NCBI RefSeq assembly: GCF_001563265.1
Contig: NZ_CP005084.1
Span: forward strand, 925,121-989,120
DNA from: Sphingobium sp. TKS
GTDB lineage: Bacteria; Pseudomonadota; Alphaproteobacteria; Sphingomonadales; Sphingomonadaceae
Direction of reading: 5' to 3'
Length of the DNA stretch: 64,000 nucleotides
The notes beneath the pieces are model-generated. The model did not search any database. It was not told the origin of the DNA and saw only the letters and a program-made list of their open reading frames with translations. Position numbers and translations under genes: made by a program. Shown here in pieces: positions 53,315 through 62,523 of this stretch (position 1 is its first letter; each line of letters opens with the position of its first letter).

Positions 53315-53990
53315 ACAACTAGGCCGTTGCGCCCTGCTGCTGACCGCTCATCTTTTCGCCACCCCCGCCGCCGCGCAACTGGGTGGCAGCCTGACCCTTT
53401 CCAGCCAGACCCGGCTGCGCGGGCAGCCGATCAGCGATCATCGGCCCGTCGCGGAGCTGGAAATGGTGCATGACGGTGACGAGGGCTTCTATCTCGGCGC
53501 TGCAGCGGCGCTGGTCGCGACGCGCGACGAAGGGCTGAAGCCATTGTCCTTCCGGCCCTATGCCGGATTTGCAAAGCACCTGTCGGATGCGGCGACGATC
53601 GATGTCGGCATCGTCCACAACCGCTACAGCGGCTATTCCGCCATCAACGGCGGCGGCAGTTATACCGAAGCCTATGTCGGCATCGCCGGTCGGCATGTTT
53701 CCGGCCGCCTTTACCTGTCACCCGCCTATTTCCTCAGGGACGCGCCGACGCTCTACATGGAACTGAACGGCCATCTGGGCCTTGCCCGCAATTGGACGCT
53801 GGTCGGCCATGCCGGGCGGCTGACCTTTTTGAAGGATCGGCCGGACAGCTATGCGGGGGACGCCACCGACTGGCGTTTGGGCCTGCGCCGCCGCCTTGGC
53901 CGGGTCGATCTTGACGTCGCCTGGACCGGTCAGGATGGGCAGCATGGCGCAGAAGGCGCGCTGGTGATCGCGCTGGCCTTCGCCCTTTGA
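53232..53990 (+). CDS. TorF-like outer-membrane protein (start uncertain)
   Basis: The frame encodes a beta-barrel protein: signal-like ALLLTAHLFATPAAAQ, then GGSLTLSSQTRLRGQPISDHRPVAELEM, alternating strands such as FYLGAAAAL and a terminal LVIALAFAL. The pattern LGGS...S...R.RG.P.SD..P fits TorF-type putative porins. The only standard start in frame is ATG 53232, inside the peptidase gene by 83 bp, giving a 33-residue Arg-rich leader; initiation from a non-standard CTG near 53334 would give a more normal signal peptide. It belongs to the sigma operon by position and may form a pore for the exported product. Confidence 0.72.
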   Translation: MRSPRCKAGPQGATAPARWPWHRRAATKQLGRCALLLTAHLFATPAAAQLGGSLTLSSQTRLRGQPISDHRPVAELEMVHDGDEGFYLGAAAALVATRDEGLKPLSFRPYAGFAKHLSDAATIDVGIVHNRYSGYSAINGGGSYTEAYVGIAGRHVSGRLYLSPAYFLRDAPTLYMELNGHLGLARNWTLVGHAGRLTFLKDRPDSYAGDATDWRLGLRRRLGRVDLDVAWTGQDGQHGAEGALVIALAFAL

Positions 53991-54024
53991 ACCACCGGCG
54001 GCGGCAGCGGCACAAAGGCTTGCC

Positions 54025-55290
54025 ATGCCCGTCCATGCCGCCCGTCCGACAATGGTTCCGCTTTTCCGGCGTATCCGCATGAGCCAGGCGCTGCGCCCAG
54101 GCGCCATGCTGTGCGTCGGCGCCGCCGCGCTGCTGCTGGGCGGGCTGGCGATCGGCATGACCCGTGCCTGGGTCGACCGCCATCTGCTCCCCGACATTCT
54201 CGTGCCCAGCGACTGGCTGATGACGATCGTTCAGATCGAGCGGCTCATCCTGATGGCGCTCGCGCTTGTCCTGATGCTCGCGCTGCGCTGGATCAGGGCC
54301 GGACGCGGCGACAGATTGTGGCGCGGGATCGTCATAGGCATGGCCGTACTGCTGGCCTTGCCCGCGAGCGAGGTGATCCTGCAATGGAACTCCGGGCGGA
54401 AAGGCCGGCCATGGACTCCGGGCGATGAGCCGCTGCGCCGGGTCGATCCGCTGCTCGGCTGGGTCTATGTCCCGTCGCGCCGCGTGGCCGACCCGGAATA
54501 TGCGTGGCGGCCGCACTATCAGATCGACAGCCATGGCTATCGGGTCGCTCCCGGCGCGCCGCCGCTCGACCTGACAGCCCCCTCGATCCTGTTTGTCGGG
54601 GAATCGATCATGTTCGGCAAGGGACTGAACTGGCGGGATACGCTGGCGGGAAAAGTGCAAGGGTCGAGCGGCATCCAGAGCGCCAATCTGGCGGTCAACG
54701 CCTATTCCGTCAGCCAGAGCTTTCTGCATCTCCAGCGCGAACTCCCGCGCTTCCGGAATCCCAGGGCGGTGGTCTTCCTGTTCTCGCCCAGCCTGATGGC
54801 GCGCGACCTCGACCATAACCGGCCCTGGATCGACAGCGCGGGGCGTTGGCACGCGGCAGAGCCGAGCTGGGCGCTCGGCCATCTGGGACGGGTGCTCTTT
54901 CCCTATCATGGCGCGGCCGCCATCAATGAAGCCATCGCCAGCGACCGCCGCCTGTTAAAGGCCGCGGTCGCGATGGCGCGGGCGCGCGGCGCCCGGCCGC
55001 TGATCCTGGTGCCCGTGTTCCAGCCCGAAGGCGCGCGCGAACTCGCCCTTGGGCGGGCGATTTTCGGCAACGGCGCCATTCCGCATCTTATGGTGCCGCT
55101 CGCCCCGGACTGGCGGCTGCCGCGCGATTCCCATCCTGACGCCAGGGGTCACGCCGCGATGGCCCGTGCGATTCTTCACGAGTTTGAAGGGCCGGAATCC
55201 CTGACTGCCCCGGCCGTTCACCGGCAATCTCAAACCACCCTCGGGCGCGGATCCGATCCTCTCACTGGAGCGCGACGGATAAGTCCGTGA
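54025..55290 (+). CDS. membrane-anchored SGNH/GDSL hydrolase
   Basis: A 421-residue protein. Three hydrophobic helices (about 29-47, 72-90, 101-117) precede an SGNH hydrolase domain: block I FVGESIMFGKG with nucleophile S194, block II/III NLAVNAYS, and the C-terminal PRDSHPDARGHAAMA with the Asp-His pair. It fits acyltransferase or esterase chemistry on surface glycans or lipids in the periplasm. SGNH proteins of this build often accompany NodU-type carbamoyltransferases and DUF5989, present in the divergent operon. The ATG at 54025 lacks a strong ribosome site; 54052 or 54079 are alternatives. Confidence 0.78.
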   Translation: MPVHAARPTMVPLFRRIRMSQALRPGAMLCVGAAALLLGGLAIGMTRAWVDRHLLPDILVPSDWLMTIVQIERLILMALALVLMLALRWIRAGRGDRLWRGIVIGMAVLLALPASEVILQWNSGRKGRPWTPGDEPLRRVDPLLGWVYVPSRRVADPEYAWRPHYQIDSHGYRVAPGAPPLDLTAPSILFVGESIMFGKGLNWRDTLAGKVQGSSGIQSANLAVNAYSVSQSFLHLQRELPRFRNPRAVVFLFSPSLMARDLDHNRPWIDSAGRWHAAEPSWALGHLGRVLFPYHGAAAINEAIASDRRLLKAAVAMARARGARPLILVPVFQPEGARELALGRAIFGNGAIPHLMVPLAPDWRLPRDSHPDARGHAAMARAILHEFEGPESLTAPAVHRQSQTTLGRGSDPLTGARRISP

Positions 55291-55404
55291 GCGCCACTCG
55301 ACCATTTGGCATTATCCCTAAGCCGCCGGGTGATCCGCGTTTGGAATCGCCTCGCCCCTCCGGTTCGGCATAAGAGCGCTGTCCTCCTCCCGGGCTTTCG
55401 TCCT

Positions 55405-56700
55405 TCAGGCCAAGATGCGCACCGGCTCTTCCACCAGGGCGCGTAGTGCCTGTATGAACCGAGCCGCGACCGCGCCATCGATGGCGCGATGATCGAAGCT
55501 GGCAGTCGCGGCGACTATGGTTGCAAGGCCGATCTTCCCATCGACCTTCCATGGCTGCTCGACGCCCGCGCCAACGCCGAGAATTAACGCCTGTGGCGGG
55601 TTGATGACGGGAAATATCTCATCGATCCCGAACATGCCGAGATTGGAGATGGACGCGGTGCCGCCCTGATATTCCTCGGGCAGCAACTTCCCGTCGCGCG
55701 CCTTGATGGCGAGCATCTTGCTGGCCGTTGCGATGGCGGAAAGCGAGAGCGTGTCCGCACCTTGGATCACCGGCGTGACGAGACCGCCATCGATCGCCAC
55801 AGCCATCGAAATGTCGACGCGACCGAAGCGATGCAGTTCGTCGCCGCCGAACTGCACGTTCGCATCCGGCACCTCGACGAGCGCGAGCGCCATGGCCTTT
55901 ATCAGCATGTCGTTGACGCTGAGCTTGACGCCGCGTGAGGCGAGGCCGGCGTTCAGTTCACCCCGCAGTTTCAGCAGCGGATCGAGATTGCAACGCGCCG
56001 TCAGGTAAAAATGCGGAACGGTCTGCTTGGCTTCGGTGAGCCGCCGCGCGATCGTCTTGCGCATCGAGCTGAGCTTGACCGATTGCGCCGGGACGCCTGC
56101 AGGGGGGCTCGCGATCGCGGGCGCCGGTTGAACGGCGATCGCCTGGGGAACGGCGTCGGGTCGTGACGTAACGAGTGACCCGATGCCAAGGTCCGCTCGA
56201 ACAATGCGGCCATTGGGGCCCGTCCCGCTAATGCCGTCAAGGTTGATTCCCTTGGCCCCGGCGATGCGAAGGGCAAGCGGGCTGACCTTGACCCGTTCGG
56301 CAGGCGACAGGCGGGCACGGGGCGCGGCCACTTCCGGCGCATGCCTGGGCTGGACAGGGGCTTGAGCGGGCATGGACGCCACTGGGGTGGCCTCGACGGG
56401 CCCGGCAGCGGCAGGAACCGGAACCGCCTGCTCGAGCACGGGCTCCGGAACGGCGTCGCCGGATTCGGCGATCAAGGCTATGACCGTCCCGACCGCGACG
56501 TCGTCTGTGCCTTCGGCGATGACGAGACTTGCGATGCGACCTCCATCGGCTGCCTCAATCTCCATCGTCGCCTTGTCGGTTTCGACTTCGGCGACAGGAT
56601 CGCCGGGCTTCACCATGTCGCCTTCGGCCACCAGCCATCTTGCGAGCGTGCCTTTTTCCATCGTCGGCGACAGCGCCGGCATCTTGAGTTCGATCGGCAT
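55405..56700 (-). CDS. 2-oxoacid dehydrogenase E2 (dihydrolipoamide acyltransferase)
   Basis: A 431-residue E2. One lipoyl domain (lipoyl Lys in [12 protein letters not shown]), an Ala/Pro linker, a peripheral-subunit-binding domain ([22 protein letters not shown]) and a catalytic domain ending with FDHRAIDGA, the HxxxDG active site. It moves the acyl group from E1-bound TPP to CoA. It starts one base after the E1 stop, so both are made together. No E3 gene is in the window; the general cellular E3 would be used. Confidence 0.9.
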   Translation of the reverse strand: MPIELKMPALSPTMEKGTLARWLVAEGDMVKPGDPVAEVETDKATMEIEAADGGRIASLVIAEGTDDVAVGTVIALIAESGDAVPEPVLEQAVPVPAAAGPVEATPVASMPAQAPVQPRHAPEVAAPRARLSPAERVKVSPLALRIAGAKGINLDGISGTGPNGRIVRADLGIGSLVTSRPDAVPQAIAVQPAPAIASPPAGVPAQSVKLSSMRKTIARRLTEAKQTVPHFYLTARCNLDPLLKLRGELNAGLASRGVKLSVNDMLIKAMALALVEVPDANVQFGGDELHRFGRVDISMAVAIDGGLVTPVIQGADTLSLSAIATASKMLAIKARDGKLLPEEYQGGTASISNLGMFGIDEIFPVINPPQALILGVGAGVEQPWKVDGKIGLATIVAATASFDHRAIDGAVAARFIQALRALVEEPVRILA

Positions 56701-56701
56701 G

Positions 56702-59044
56702 TCAGTTCCCCAGAAAGAGTTCGGCAGCAGCTTCGACGATGGCGTCGCTGTCCAACCGATAGGCATGATAGAGGTCCGGCAAGTCGCCGGTCTGGCCAAA
56801 GCTATCCGTGCCGAGCGGGCTGACCCGCATCCCCTTGACGCCGCCTAGCCAAGAGAGGGCGCCGGGCGATCCGTCCAGGACCGTCACAAGCCCAGCCCCC
56901 GGGGCGAGCGCGGAAAGGAGCTTTTCGGCATGGCAAGGCGTTACCGCCCCTCCCGACCAGCGCGCCGCACGGCGTGCCGACCAACCACGATGCAGCAGGT
57001 CGGGCGAGGTGACGTTGAGCAGGCCTATGCCGGGGATGTCCTCGGCGAGTTGCTCCCACGCCGCCATCGCCTCTGGCGCGACCACCCCGGTGAAGACGAC
57101 AGCGGCCTCCGCGCCCTCGGCGGGCCGTCGCAGCCAGTAGCCGCCCTTCAGCGCATCGACTTCCCAGCCATCATCGTGACGCGCGATCTGCGGGATCGAC
57201 CGGGTCGAAAGGCGCAGATAGACGGAACTGCCGTCGGGCCGCTGCATATGATCGAAGGCCCAGCGCATCATCGCCGCCAGTTCGTCCGCGAAAGCCGGTT
57301 CGAAATAGGTCAGATTGGGCTGGCCCATGCCGATGAGCGGCGTGTTGATCGACTGGTGCGCGCCCCCTTCGGCCGCCAGCGTGAGCCCGGACGGCGTGCC
57401 GACCAGCAGAAAGCGCGAGTCCGAATAGCAACCATAGTTGAGCGCATCGAGGCCGCGCGCGATGAACGGATCATAGACGGTGCCGACCGGCAGCAGCCGT
57501 GTGCCAAAATGTGGCGCGGCCAGCCCCAGCGAGGCGAGCATGATGAAGAAATTATTCTCCGCTATGCCCAGTTCGATGTGCTGGCCGGCGGCATGCTGCG
57601 TCCATTTCTGCGCGGAGGGAATCTTCGCCTTGTGAAATACATCGGCCAGTTCCTGGCGGCGGAACAATCCCCGTTGATTGACGAAGGCGCCCAGATTGGT
57701 CGTCTGGGTGACGTCAGGCGCGGTGGTCACGATGCGATCCGCCAGTTCCTCGCCGGACTTGGCGAGATCGAGGAGGATGCGGCCAAACGCCGCCTGCGTC
57801 GACTGGTCGGCGCCCTCGGGCGTCGGCAGGCGCGCGGGAACAGGAACGGCAGGCGCGACCGGCTCCGGCTTCACCTTCGCGACCGGACTTCCGGCCACGA
57901 ACGCCTTGAGTTCGGCTGCCGCATTGTCGCCAAGGCCGCCCCACCGCTCCCATTCCTCGCCTTCCTTTATGCCCAGGCTGGCGCGGAATTGATCCATCTG
58001 CGACGGGTTCATCATCCCGCTATGATTGTCCTTATGGCCCGCCAGCGGCAGCCCATGGCCCTTGACCGTATAGGCGATGAAAAGCGTCGGCCTGTCGTCC
58101 TGGGCGCCGTCGAACGCATCGATCAGCGTCTCGATGCAATGCCCGCCAAGGTTCGTCATCAGCCGGGCCAGCGCCTCATCGTCGAAACTGTCGAGCAGCT
58201 TCCTGACGTTCGGCTTCTTGCCGATGTCGGCGGTCAACCGCTCGCGCCAGGCCGCGCCGCCCTGATAGGTGAGCGCCGCGAACTCGGCATTGGGGCAATT
58301 GTCGATCCATTCCTCGAGCGCCCTGCCACCGGGACGGGCAAAAGCCGCCTGCTGCATCTTGCCATATTTGAGCGTGACGACCCGCCAGCCGCAGGTCTCG
58401 AAAATATCATCGAAGCGGCGGAACATGCGATCCGCCGTCGTGGCGTCGAGCGACTGGCGATTATAGTCGACGATCCACCAACAATTGCGAAGATCGTGCT
58501 TATACCCCTCGATCAGGCATTCATAGATATTGCCCTCGTCAAGCTCAGCATCGCCCATGAGGGCGATCATCCGCCCGGCATTCTCCTCCTTCACCTGCCC
58601 ATGCGCGATCAGATAATCCTGAACCAGGCTGGAGAAGGCGGTCACGGCGACGCCGAGACCAACCGATCCGGTCGAGAAATCGACGGGTATCTTGTCCTTG
58701 GTGCGGGAAGGATAACTTTGGACACCATTAAGCCCGCGAAATTTCTGCATGCGCTCGAGGGTCTGATTGCCGAGCAGATAGTGGATGGCGTGCAGGACCG
58801 GACCGGCATGCGGCTTGACTGCAACCTTGTCCTGCGGACGCAGCGCATAAAAATAGAGCGCCGTCATGACCGCGGTCAGCGACGAACAGCTCGCCTGATG
58901 GCCGCCTACCTTCAATCCGTCGCGCTTGGGGCGGATGTGATTGGCATTGTGGATCATCCAGGACGACAGCCAGAGAAGGCGCGTCTCCAAATGCTCCAGA
59001 GCGCTGACCGTGTCATGCCGTGAATGGGAAATTGTCGAATCCAT
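56702..59044 (-). CDS. homodimeric 2-oxoacid dehydrogenase E1 (AceE/MdeB-type)
   Basis: A 780-residue TPP enzyme of the single-chain (alpha2) E1 type, similar to AceE and Pseudomonas MdeB but shorter than AceE. The TPP motif is GDAELDEGN...DYNRQSLD; the N-terminal [19 protein letters not shown] and GGAHQSIN segments are also typical. It decarboxylates pyruvate or 2-oxobutyrate and passes the acyl group to the E2 encoded next. A divergent Lrp/AsnC regulator, as in the Pseudomonas mde locus, hints at 2-oxobutyrate from methionine or threonine breakdown; pyruvate is equally possible. I begin at ATG 59044 ([11 protein letters not shown]); a frame from 59128 lacks a ribosome site. Confidence 0.87.
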   Translation of the reverse strand: MDSTISHSRHDTVSALEHLETRLLWLSSWMIHNANHIRPKRDGLKVGGHQASCSSLTAVMTALYFYALRPQDKVAVKPHAGPVLHAIHYLLGNQTLERMQKFRGLNGVQSYPSRTKDKIPVDFSTGSVGLGVAVTAFSSLVQDYLIAHGQVKEENAGRMIALMGDAELDEGNIYECLIEGYKHDLRNCWWIVDYNRQSLDATTADRMFRRFDDIFETCGWRVVTLKYGKMQQAAFARPGGRALEEWIDNCPNAEFAALTYQGGAAWRERLTADIGKKPNVRKLLDSFDDEALARLMTNLGGHCIETLIDAFDGAQDDRPTLFIAYTVKGHGLPLAGHKDNHSGMMNPSQMDQFRASLGIKEGEEWERWGGLGDNAAAELKAFVAGSPVAKVKPEPVAPAVPVPARLPTPEGADQSTQAAFGRILLDLAKSGEELADRIVTTAPDVTQTTNLGAFVNQRGLFRRQELADVFHKAKIPSAQKWTQHAAGQHIELGIAENNFFIMLASLGLAAPHFGTRLLPVGTVYDPFIARGLDALNYGCYSDSRFLLVGTPSGLTLAAEGGAHQSINTPLIGMGQPNLTYFEPAFADELAAMMRWAFDHMQRPDGSSVYLRLSTRSIPQIARHDDGWEVDALKGGYWLRRPAEGAEAAVVFTGVVAPEAMAAWEQLAEDIPGIGLLNVTSPDLLHRGWSARRAARWSGGAVTPCHAEKLLSALAPGAGLVTVLDGSPGALSWLGGVKGMRVSPLGTDSFGQTGDLPDLYHAYRLDSDAIVEAAAELFLGN

Positions 59045-59170
59045 ATGCTGTGCCCCGATGTGAGAGAAAAGGCATAGCGTAGGAAAACGGGGCATGTCCT
59101 TGCGAAGAATTGCTGTATCCGAATTCACTTTAGCTGATTATGCTTGTTTTTAGATTTTTGGAGACAGAAT
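59045..59170. promoter_or_regulatory. divergent control region of E1-E2 and Lrp genes
   Basis: This 126-bp region must hold both promoters. It contains A/T-rich stretches such as AATTCACTTTAGCTGATTATG and CTTGTTTTTAGATTTTTGG, the kind of DNA bound by Lrp/AsnC proteins, and GGAG for the regulator gene at 59160. No single clear palindrome stood out. Confidence 0.4.
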
Positions 59171-59644
59171 ATGCCCTATGTGGAAATGGACGCGCTCGAT
59201 TTCCGAATTCTCGCCGAACTCCAGGCCAACGGTCGCATGTCGAATCAGGAGTTGTCGGAAAAGGTGGGCCTTTCCCCCTCCCCTTGCTTGCGGCGGCTTC
59301 GGCACCTGGAGGATCGGGGTATCATTTCGCGCTATGTTGCACTGGTGGATCCCGCTGCCGTCGGTTTGTCGGTCACGGCGTTCGTCCGCGTTCGCCTCGA
59401 CCGGCAAGATGACAAGCACCTCGAAATTTTCGAGAATATGGTCTCGGGTTTTCCGGAAGTCATGGAATGTTACCTGATGTCCGGAGACGCCGATTATCAT
59501 CTGCGCGTACTGGTAGGATCTTTGAGCGAGTTCGAAACATTCCTCAGGGCCAAGCTTACCAAGATCGCGGGTGTGGCCGAAGTCAAGACAAGCTTTGGCT
59601 TGCGCCAGGTGGTTTATCGAACGGAATTGCCGGCGCAGGTTTAA
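59171..59644 (+). CDS. Lrp/AsnC-family transcriptional regulator
   Basis: A 157-residue regulator with the family's N-terminal helix-turn-helix (DALDFRILAELQANGRMSNQ, SEKVGLSPSPCLRRLRHLEDRG) and C-terminal amino-acid-sensing RAM domain (MECYLMSGDADYHLRVLV). It is divergent from the E1-E2 genes and is their likely regulator, responding to an amino acid such as methionine or its oxoacid (inferred). GGAG seven bases before ATG 59171 sets the start. Confidence 0.9.
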   Translation: MPYVEMDALDFRILAELQANGRMSNQELSEKVGLSPSPCLRRLRHLEDRGIISRYVALVDPAAVGLSVTAFVRVRLDRQDDKHLEIFENMVSGFPEVMECYLMSGDADYHLRVLVGSLSEFETFLRAKLTKIAGVAEVKTSFGLRQVVYRTELPAQV

Positions 59645-59725
59645 CAGTCTCTTTGGGTCGGAACATCACCCGATACAAGATCCTGTTCGCACATGGCATA
59701 CCCGGCTCAGGCAGCCGTCGCGCCA

Positions 59726-61066
59726 TCAGAACTGGTCGAAAATCGACCCCATGCGCGGACTGAAAAGCCGGTCATAGGCTTTGAGCAAGGCGCCGTCGGT
59801 CATGCCCGCAATATAGTCGCAAATGACCCTCGGCACATCCTCCCCCGCCCGGACCAGCGCCAGTTGTTCGGCGGGCAGCAACGTCTCCGGCTCCGACGCC
59901 AGAGCCTCGAAGACCGAGACGACCATTTTCTGGCCCTTGAACTCCAGTTGCTGCACCCCCGCGCTCTGGATCACGGCCCGGTAGACCGCGTTCTTGAGCG
60001 CGCCCAGGAACCGCGCCGGCCCTTCCAGCATCCCGGCCCGATAGCGGATCAGCGGTTCCTCAAATTCCTCCAGCGTTTCGATGCGGCAATGGGTGATCAG
60101 ATGGTGGACCATCCGGCTGATGCAGCGCTTGCGTTCGCCGCCCTCGCCAAAGAGCGTCCCGACCAGCTTCTCATAGACATTATTCTCGGACTCGCCGGGA
60201 TATTTCTGCTTCAGATGGACGAGGAAGGAGGCGCATTCCTCCTCCGGCACCAGCGAGCGGAAGGCCTCTTCGCTGATCAGGCGCAGCGCCAGCGCATCCT
60301 CCAGGTCATGGACGCCGAAACCGATATCGTCGGCCACATCCATGATGCTGCAATCGAAGGATTTATGGATGGCCTTGTGATGCTGGCCGGTCTGCGGCCG
60401 CAACGCCGTGAACGCCTCCCGGTCGGCGCTCGACAGGGGCGCCAATATCCATTGCACCACTTGCCTCTCGCTATCGAGATAGCATTTGGGCGGCTTCGAT
60501 GCGGCGCGGTCGATGATGCGGATGGCGGTGGGCTTGTCGTTGAGCCGTGGCGCGCAGGCGGGATTATAGGCCTGCGAGAAGGGAACGGGATATTTGAGAA
60601 CCCCCAGCAGCGTCCGCCGCATGAGATTGGCCCCTGCCCCGGCGGAGAATTTCTCCAGGCGCGAAAGGATGCGCAGGGTCTGGCCATTGCCCTCGAACCC
60701 GCCCGCCTGCCGCATGCAGTAATTGAGCGCGATCTCGCCGCCATGGCCGAAGGGCGGATGGCCCAGATCATGGGTGATGCCGATCACCTGGATCAGACTG
60801 TGGTCGGGCAGATGGGGAATGGCCGGATGGTCCGCGAAATCCTGCCGGAACTGCCGGGCGATCCCGCCCGCGATCTGGGCGACCTCCAGCGAATGGGTCA
60901 GCCGCGTCCGGTAGAAATCGCTGTCCCCCAGGTTGAGGATCTGGGTCTTGCCCTGCAATCGGCGGAAGGATGCGGAATGAATGACCCGCGCATAATCGAT
61001 GTCCGCTTCGTTGCGGGCATCCTCGCTCTGCGCCTTCCAATTTTCCTGCCGATCGTACCAGCTCAT
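59726..61066 (-). CDS. dgt: deoxyguanosinetriphosphate triphosphohydrolase (dGTPase-like)
   Basis: A 446-residue HD-domain nucleotidase. It shows the N-terminal DYARVIHSASFRRLQGKTQIL and RTRLTHSLEVAQIA, and the metal-binding THDLGHPPFGHGGE motif, all standard for Dgt. The enzyme hydrolyses dGTP (and in some members other dNTPs) to the nucleoside and triphosphate. It is transcribed towards the Lrp gene and divergent from parA, with a 201-bp gap. Length is normal for the shorter dGTPase group. Confidence 0.92.
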   Translation of the reverse strand: MSWYDRQENWKAQSEDARNEADIDYARVIHSASFRRLQGKTQILNLGDSDFYRTRLTHSLEVAQIAGGIARQFRQDFADHPAIPHLPDHSLIQVIGITHDLGHPPFGHGGEIALNYCMRQAGGFEGNGQTLRILSRLEKFSAGAGANLMRRTLLGVLKYPVPFSQAYNPACAPRLNDKPTAIRIIDRAASKPPKCYLDSERQVVQWILAPLSSADREAFTALRPQTGQHHKAIHKSFDCSIMDVADDIGFGVHDLEDALALRLISEEAFRSLVPEEECASFLVHLKQKYPGESENNVYEKLVGTLFGEGGERKRCISRMVHHLITHCRIETLEEFEEPLIRYRAGMLEGPARFLGALKNAVYRAVIQSAGVQQLEFKGQKMVVSVFEALASEPETLLPAEQLALVRAGEDVPRVICDYIAGMTDGALLKAYDRLFSPRMGSIFDQF

Positions 61067-61267
61067 ATGGTGTCGTTCTCCGACGAATCCGTCTGCCGGT
61101 CACGCATAGCCCGAACGCGGCCCCTTGTCCCGGCTTGCCGGCAGAAAATGGCTTCATTATCCACCCTCGGCCCCGATCCGCATCTCAAATCCCCCTCATT
61201 TGCCAATTTGAAGGATTTATGGCACATCAATCCGGAACAAGCTTCAACTTCGCGCGTGAGGGCACAA

Positions 61268-62464
61268 ATGAACGCAGTGGTAACCCAGATCGGGGATCTG
61301 GCGGAGGCCGGCGAAAAGATGGTCGAACGCCTGCGCCGTAAGGCTTTTCTGCCGGATAGCCGCAAGGAACTCAATATCCGCTTCGGCATTGCCGAGGCGG
61401 CGCAACTGCTTGGCTGCTCGACGAATCGGATTCGCATGGCGGAGGAGGATGGCCGCCTGCCCCCTGCCCCGCCGACCGAAAATGGACGCCGCCCCGGCTA
61501 CAAGGTGGAAGAGCTGCTGAACATGCGGCAGGTGCTGGGCGCTTCGCCCGAACGCGCCCCGATGGACGTGCCCGCGATCATCGCGGTCCAGAATTTCAAG
61601 GGCGGCGTCGGCAAGTCGACCGTCACCACCCATCTCGCCCATTATTTCGCGGTCCAGGGCTATCGCGTGCTGGTGGTCGACTGCGACAGCCAGGCGACGA
61701 CCACCACGCTGTTCGGCTTCAACCCGCATTTCAACATCCAGCGGGAAGAGACGCTTTACCCCTATCTGTCGATCGACCCGACACAGGTCGACCTGCTCTA
61801 TGCGGTCAAGCACACCGCCTGGCCCAATGTCGACCTGATCCCGTCCAATCTGGAACTGTTCGACGTGGAATATGAGCTGGCGGCGGCGGGCAGCGACGGC
61901 GGCTCCGTGCTGGCGGCGCGCTTCCGCAAGCTGAAGCAGGGGCTGATGGACCTCGCCCGCCATTATGACGTGGTGCTGCTCGACCCGCCGCCAGCGCTCG
62001 GCACGATCAGCCTGGCGGTGATGCAGGCGGCGAACGCCCTGCTGGTGCCGCTGGCGGCGACCACGCCCGATTTCTGCTCGACCGTCCAGTTCCTCTCGAT
62101 GATGGATCAGGTGATCGGCCAGCTCCAGCAGGCGGGGATCGAGGTCGACTATCATTTCGTCCGCCTGCTCTGCTCGAAATTCGACAGCAACGATCCCAGC
62201 CATTCTATGGTCCGCGCCATCATGGAACAGAGCTTCGGCCCTGCCCTCCTTCCCATCCCGATCCTCGACAGCGCTGAGATCAGCCATGCGGCGCTGCGCA
62301 TGATGACGGTCTATGAGCTGGAAAAGCCGATCGGCACGCCGCGCACGCACAAGCGCTGCCGCGCCAATCTGGACGAAGCCATGGGCCAGATCGAGGCGCT
62401 GGTGCGCCAGGGTTGGGGCCGCGTCGCCCCAGCGCGGGAGGAGGACATTGTCAATGCGGCATAA
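61268..62464 (+). CDS. ParA/RepA-type partition ATPase
   Basis: A 398-residue partition protein. An N-terminal MerR-like helix-turn-helix (FGIAEAAQLLGCSTNRIRMAEEDGRLP) is followed by a deviant Walker A NFKGGVGKSTVTTH (KGGVGKST 111-118), the Walker A' region VLVVDCDSQ and DVVLLDPPPALG. The HTH-ATPase fusion marks plasmid and chromid ParA proteins that repress their own operon as well as moving DNA, unlike the shorter chromosomal ParA. GAGGG about five bases before ATG 61268 fixes the start; the same frame is open far upstream across the dgt gene but that is shadow. parB follows after 59 bp. Confidence 0.9.
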   Translation: MNAVVTQIGDLAEAGEKMVERLRRKAFLPDSRKELNIRFGIAEAAQLLGCSTNRIRMAEEDGRLPPAPPTENGRRPGYKVEELLNMRQVLGASPERAPMDVPAIIAVQNFKGGVGKSTVTTHLAHYFAVQGYRVLVVDCDSQATTTTLFGFNPHFNIQREETLYPYLSIDPTQVDLLYAVKHTAWPNVDLIPSNLELFDVEYELAAAGSDGGSVLAARFRKLKQGLMDLARHYDVVLLDPPPALGTISLAVMQAANALLVPLAATTPDFCSTVQFLSMMDQVIGQLQQAGIEVDYHFVRLLCSKFDSNDPSHSMVRAIMEQSFGPALLPIPILDSAEISHAALRMMTVYELEKPIGTPRTHKRCRANLDEAMGQIEALVRQGWGRVAPAREEDIVNAA

Positions 62465-62523
62465 AAGTCTGTCCTACACGCATATGTTCACCATATGTTC
62501 CCGATTCGGGAAAGGGGAATGTC

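Noticed and set aside
59693..61267. Upstream extension of the parA frame by over 500 codons
   Set aside because: The frame is open across the dgt gene on the other strand only by chance; the ribosome site and conserved N-terminus place the start at 61268.
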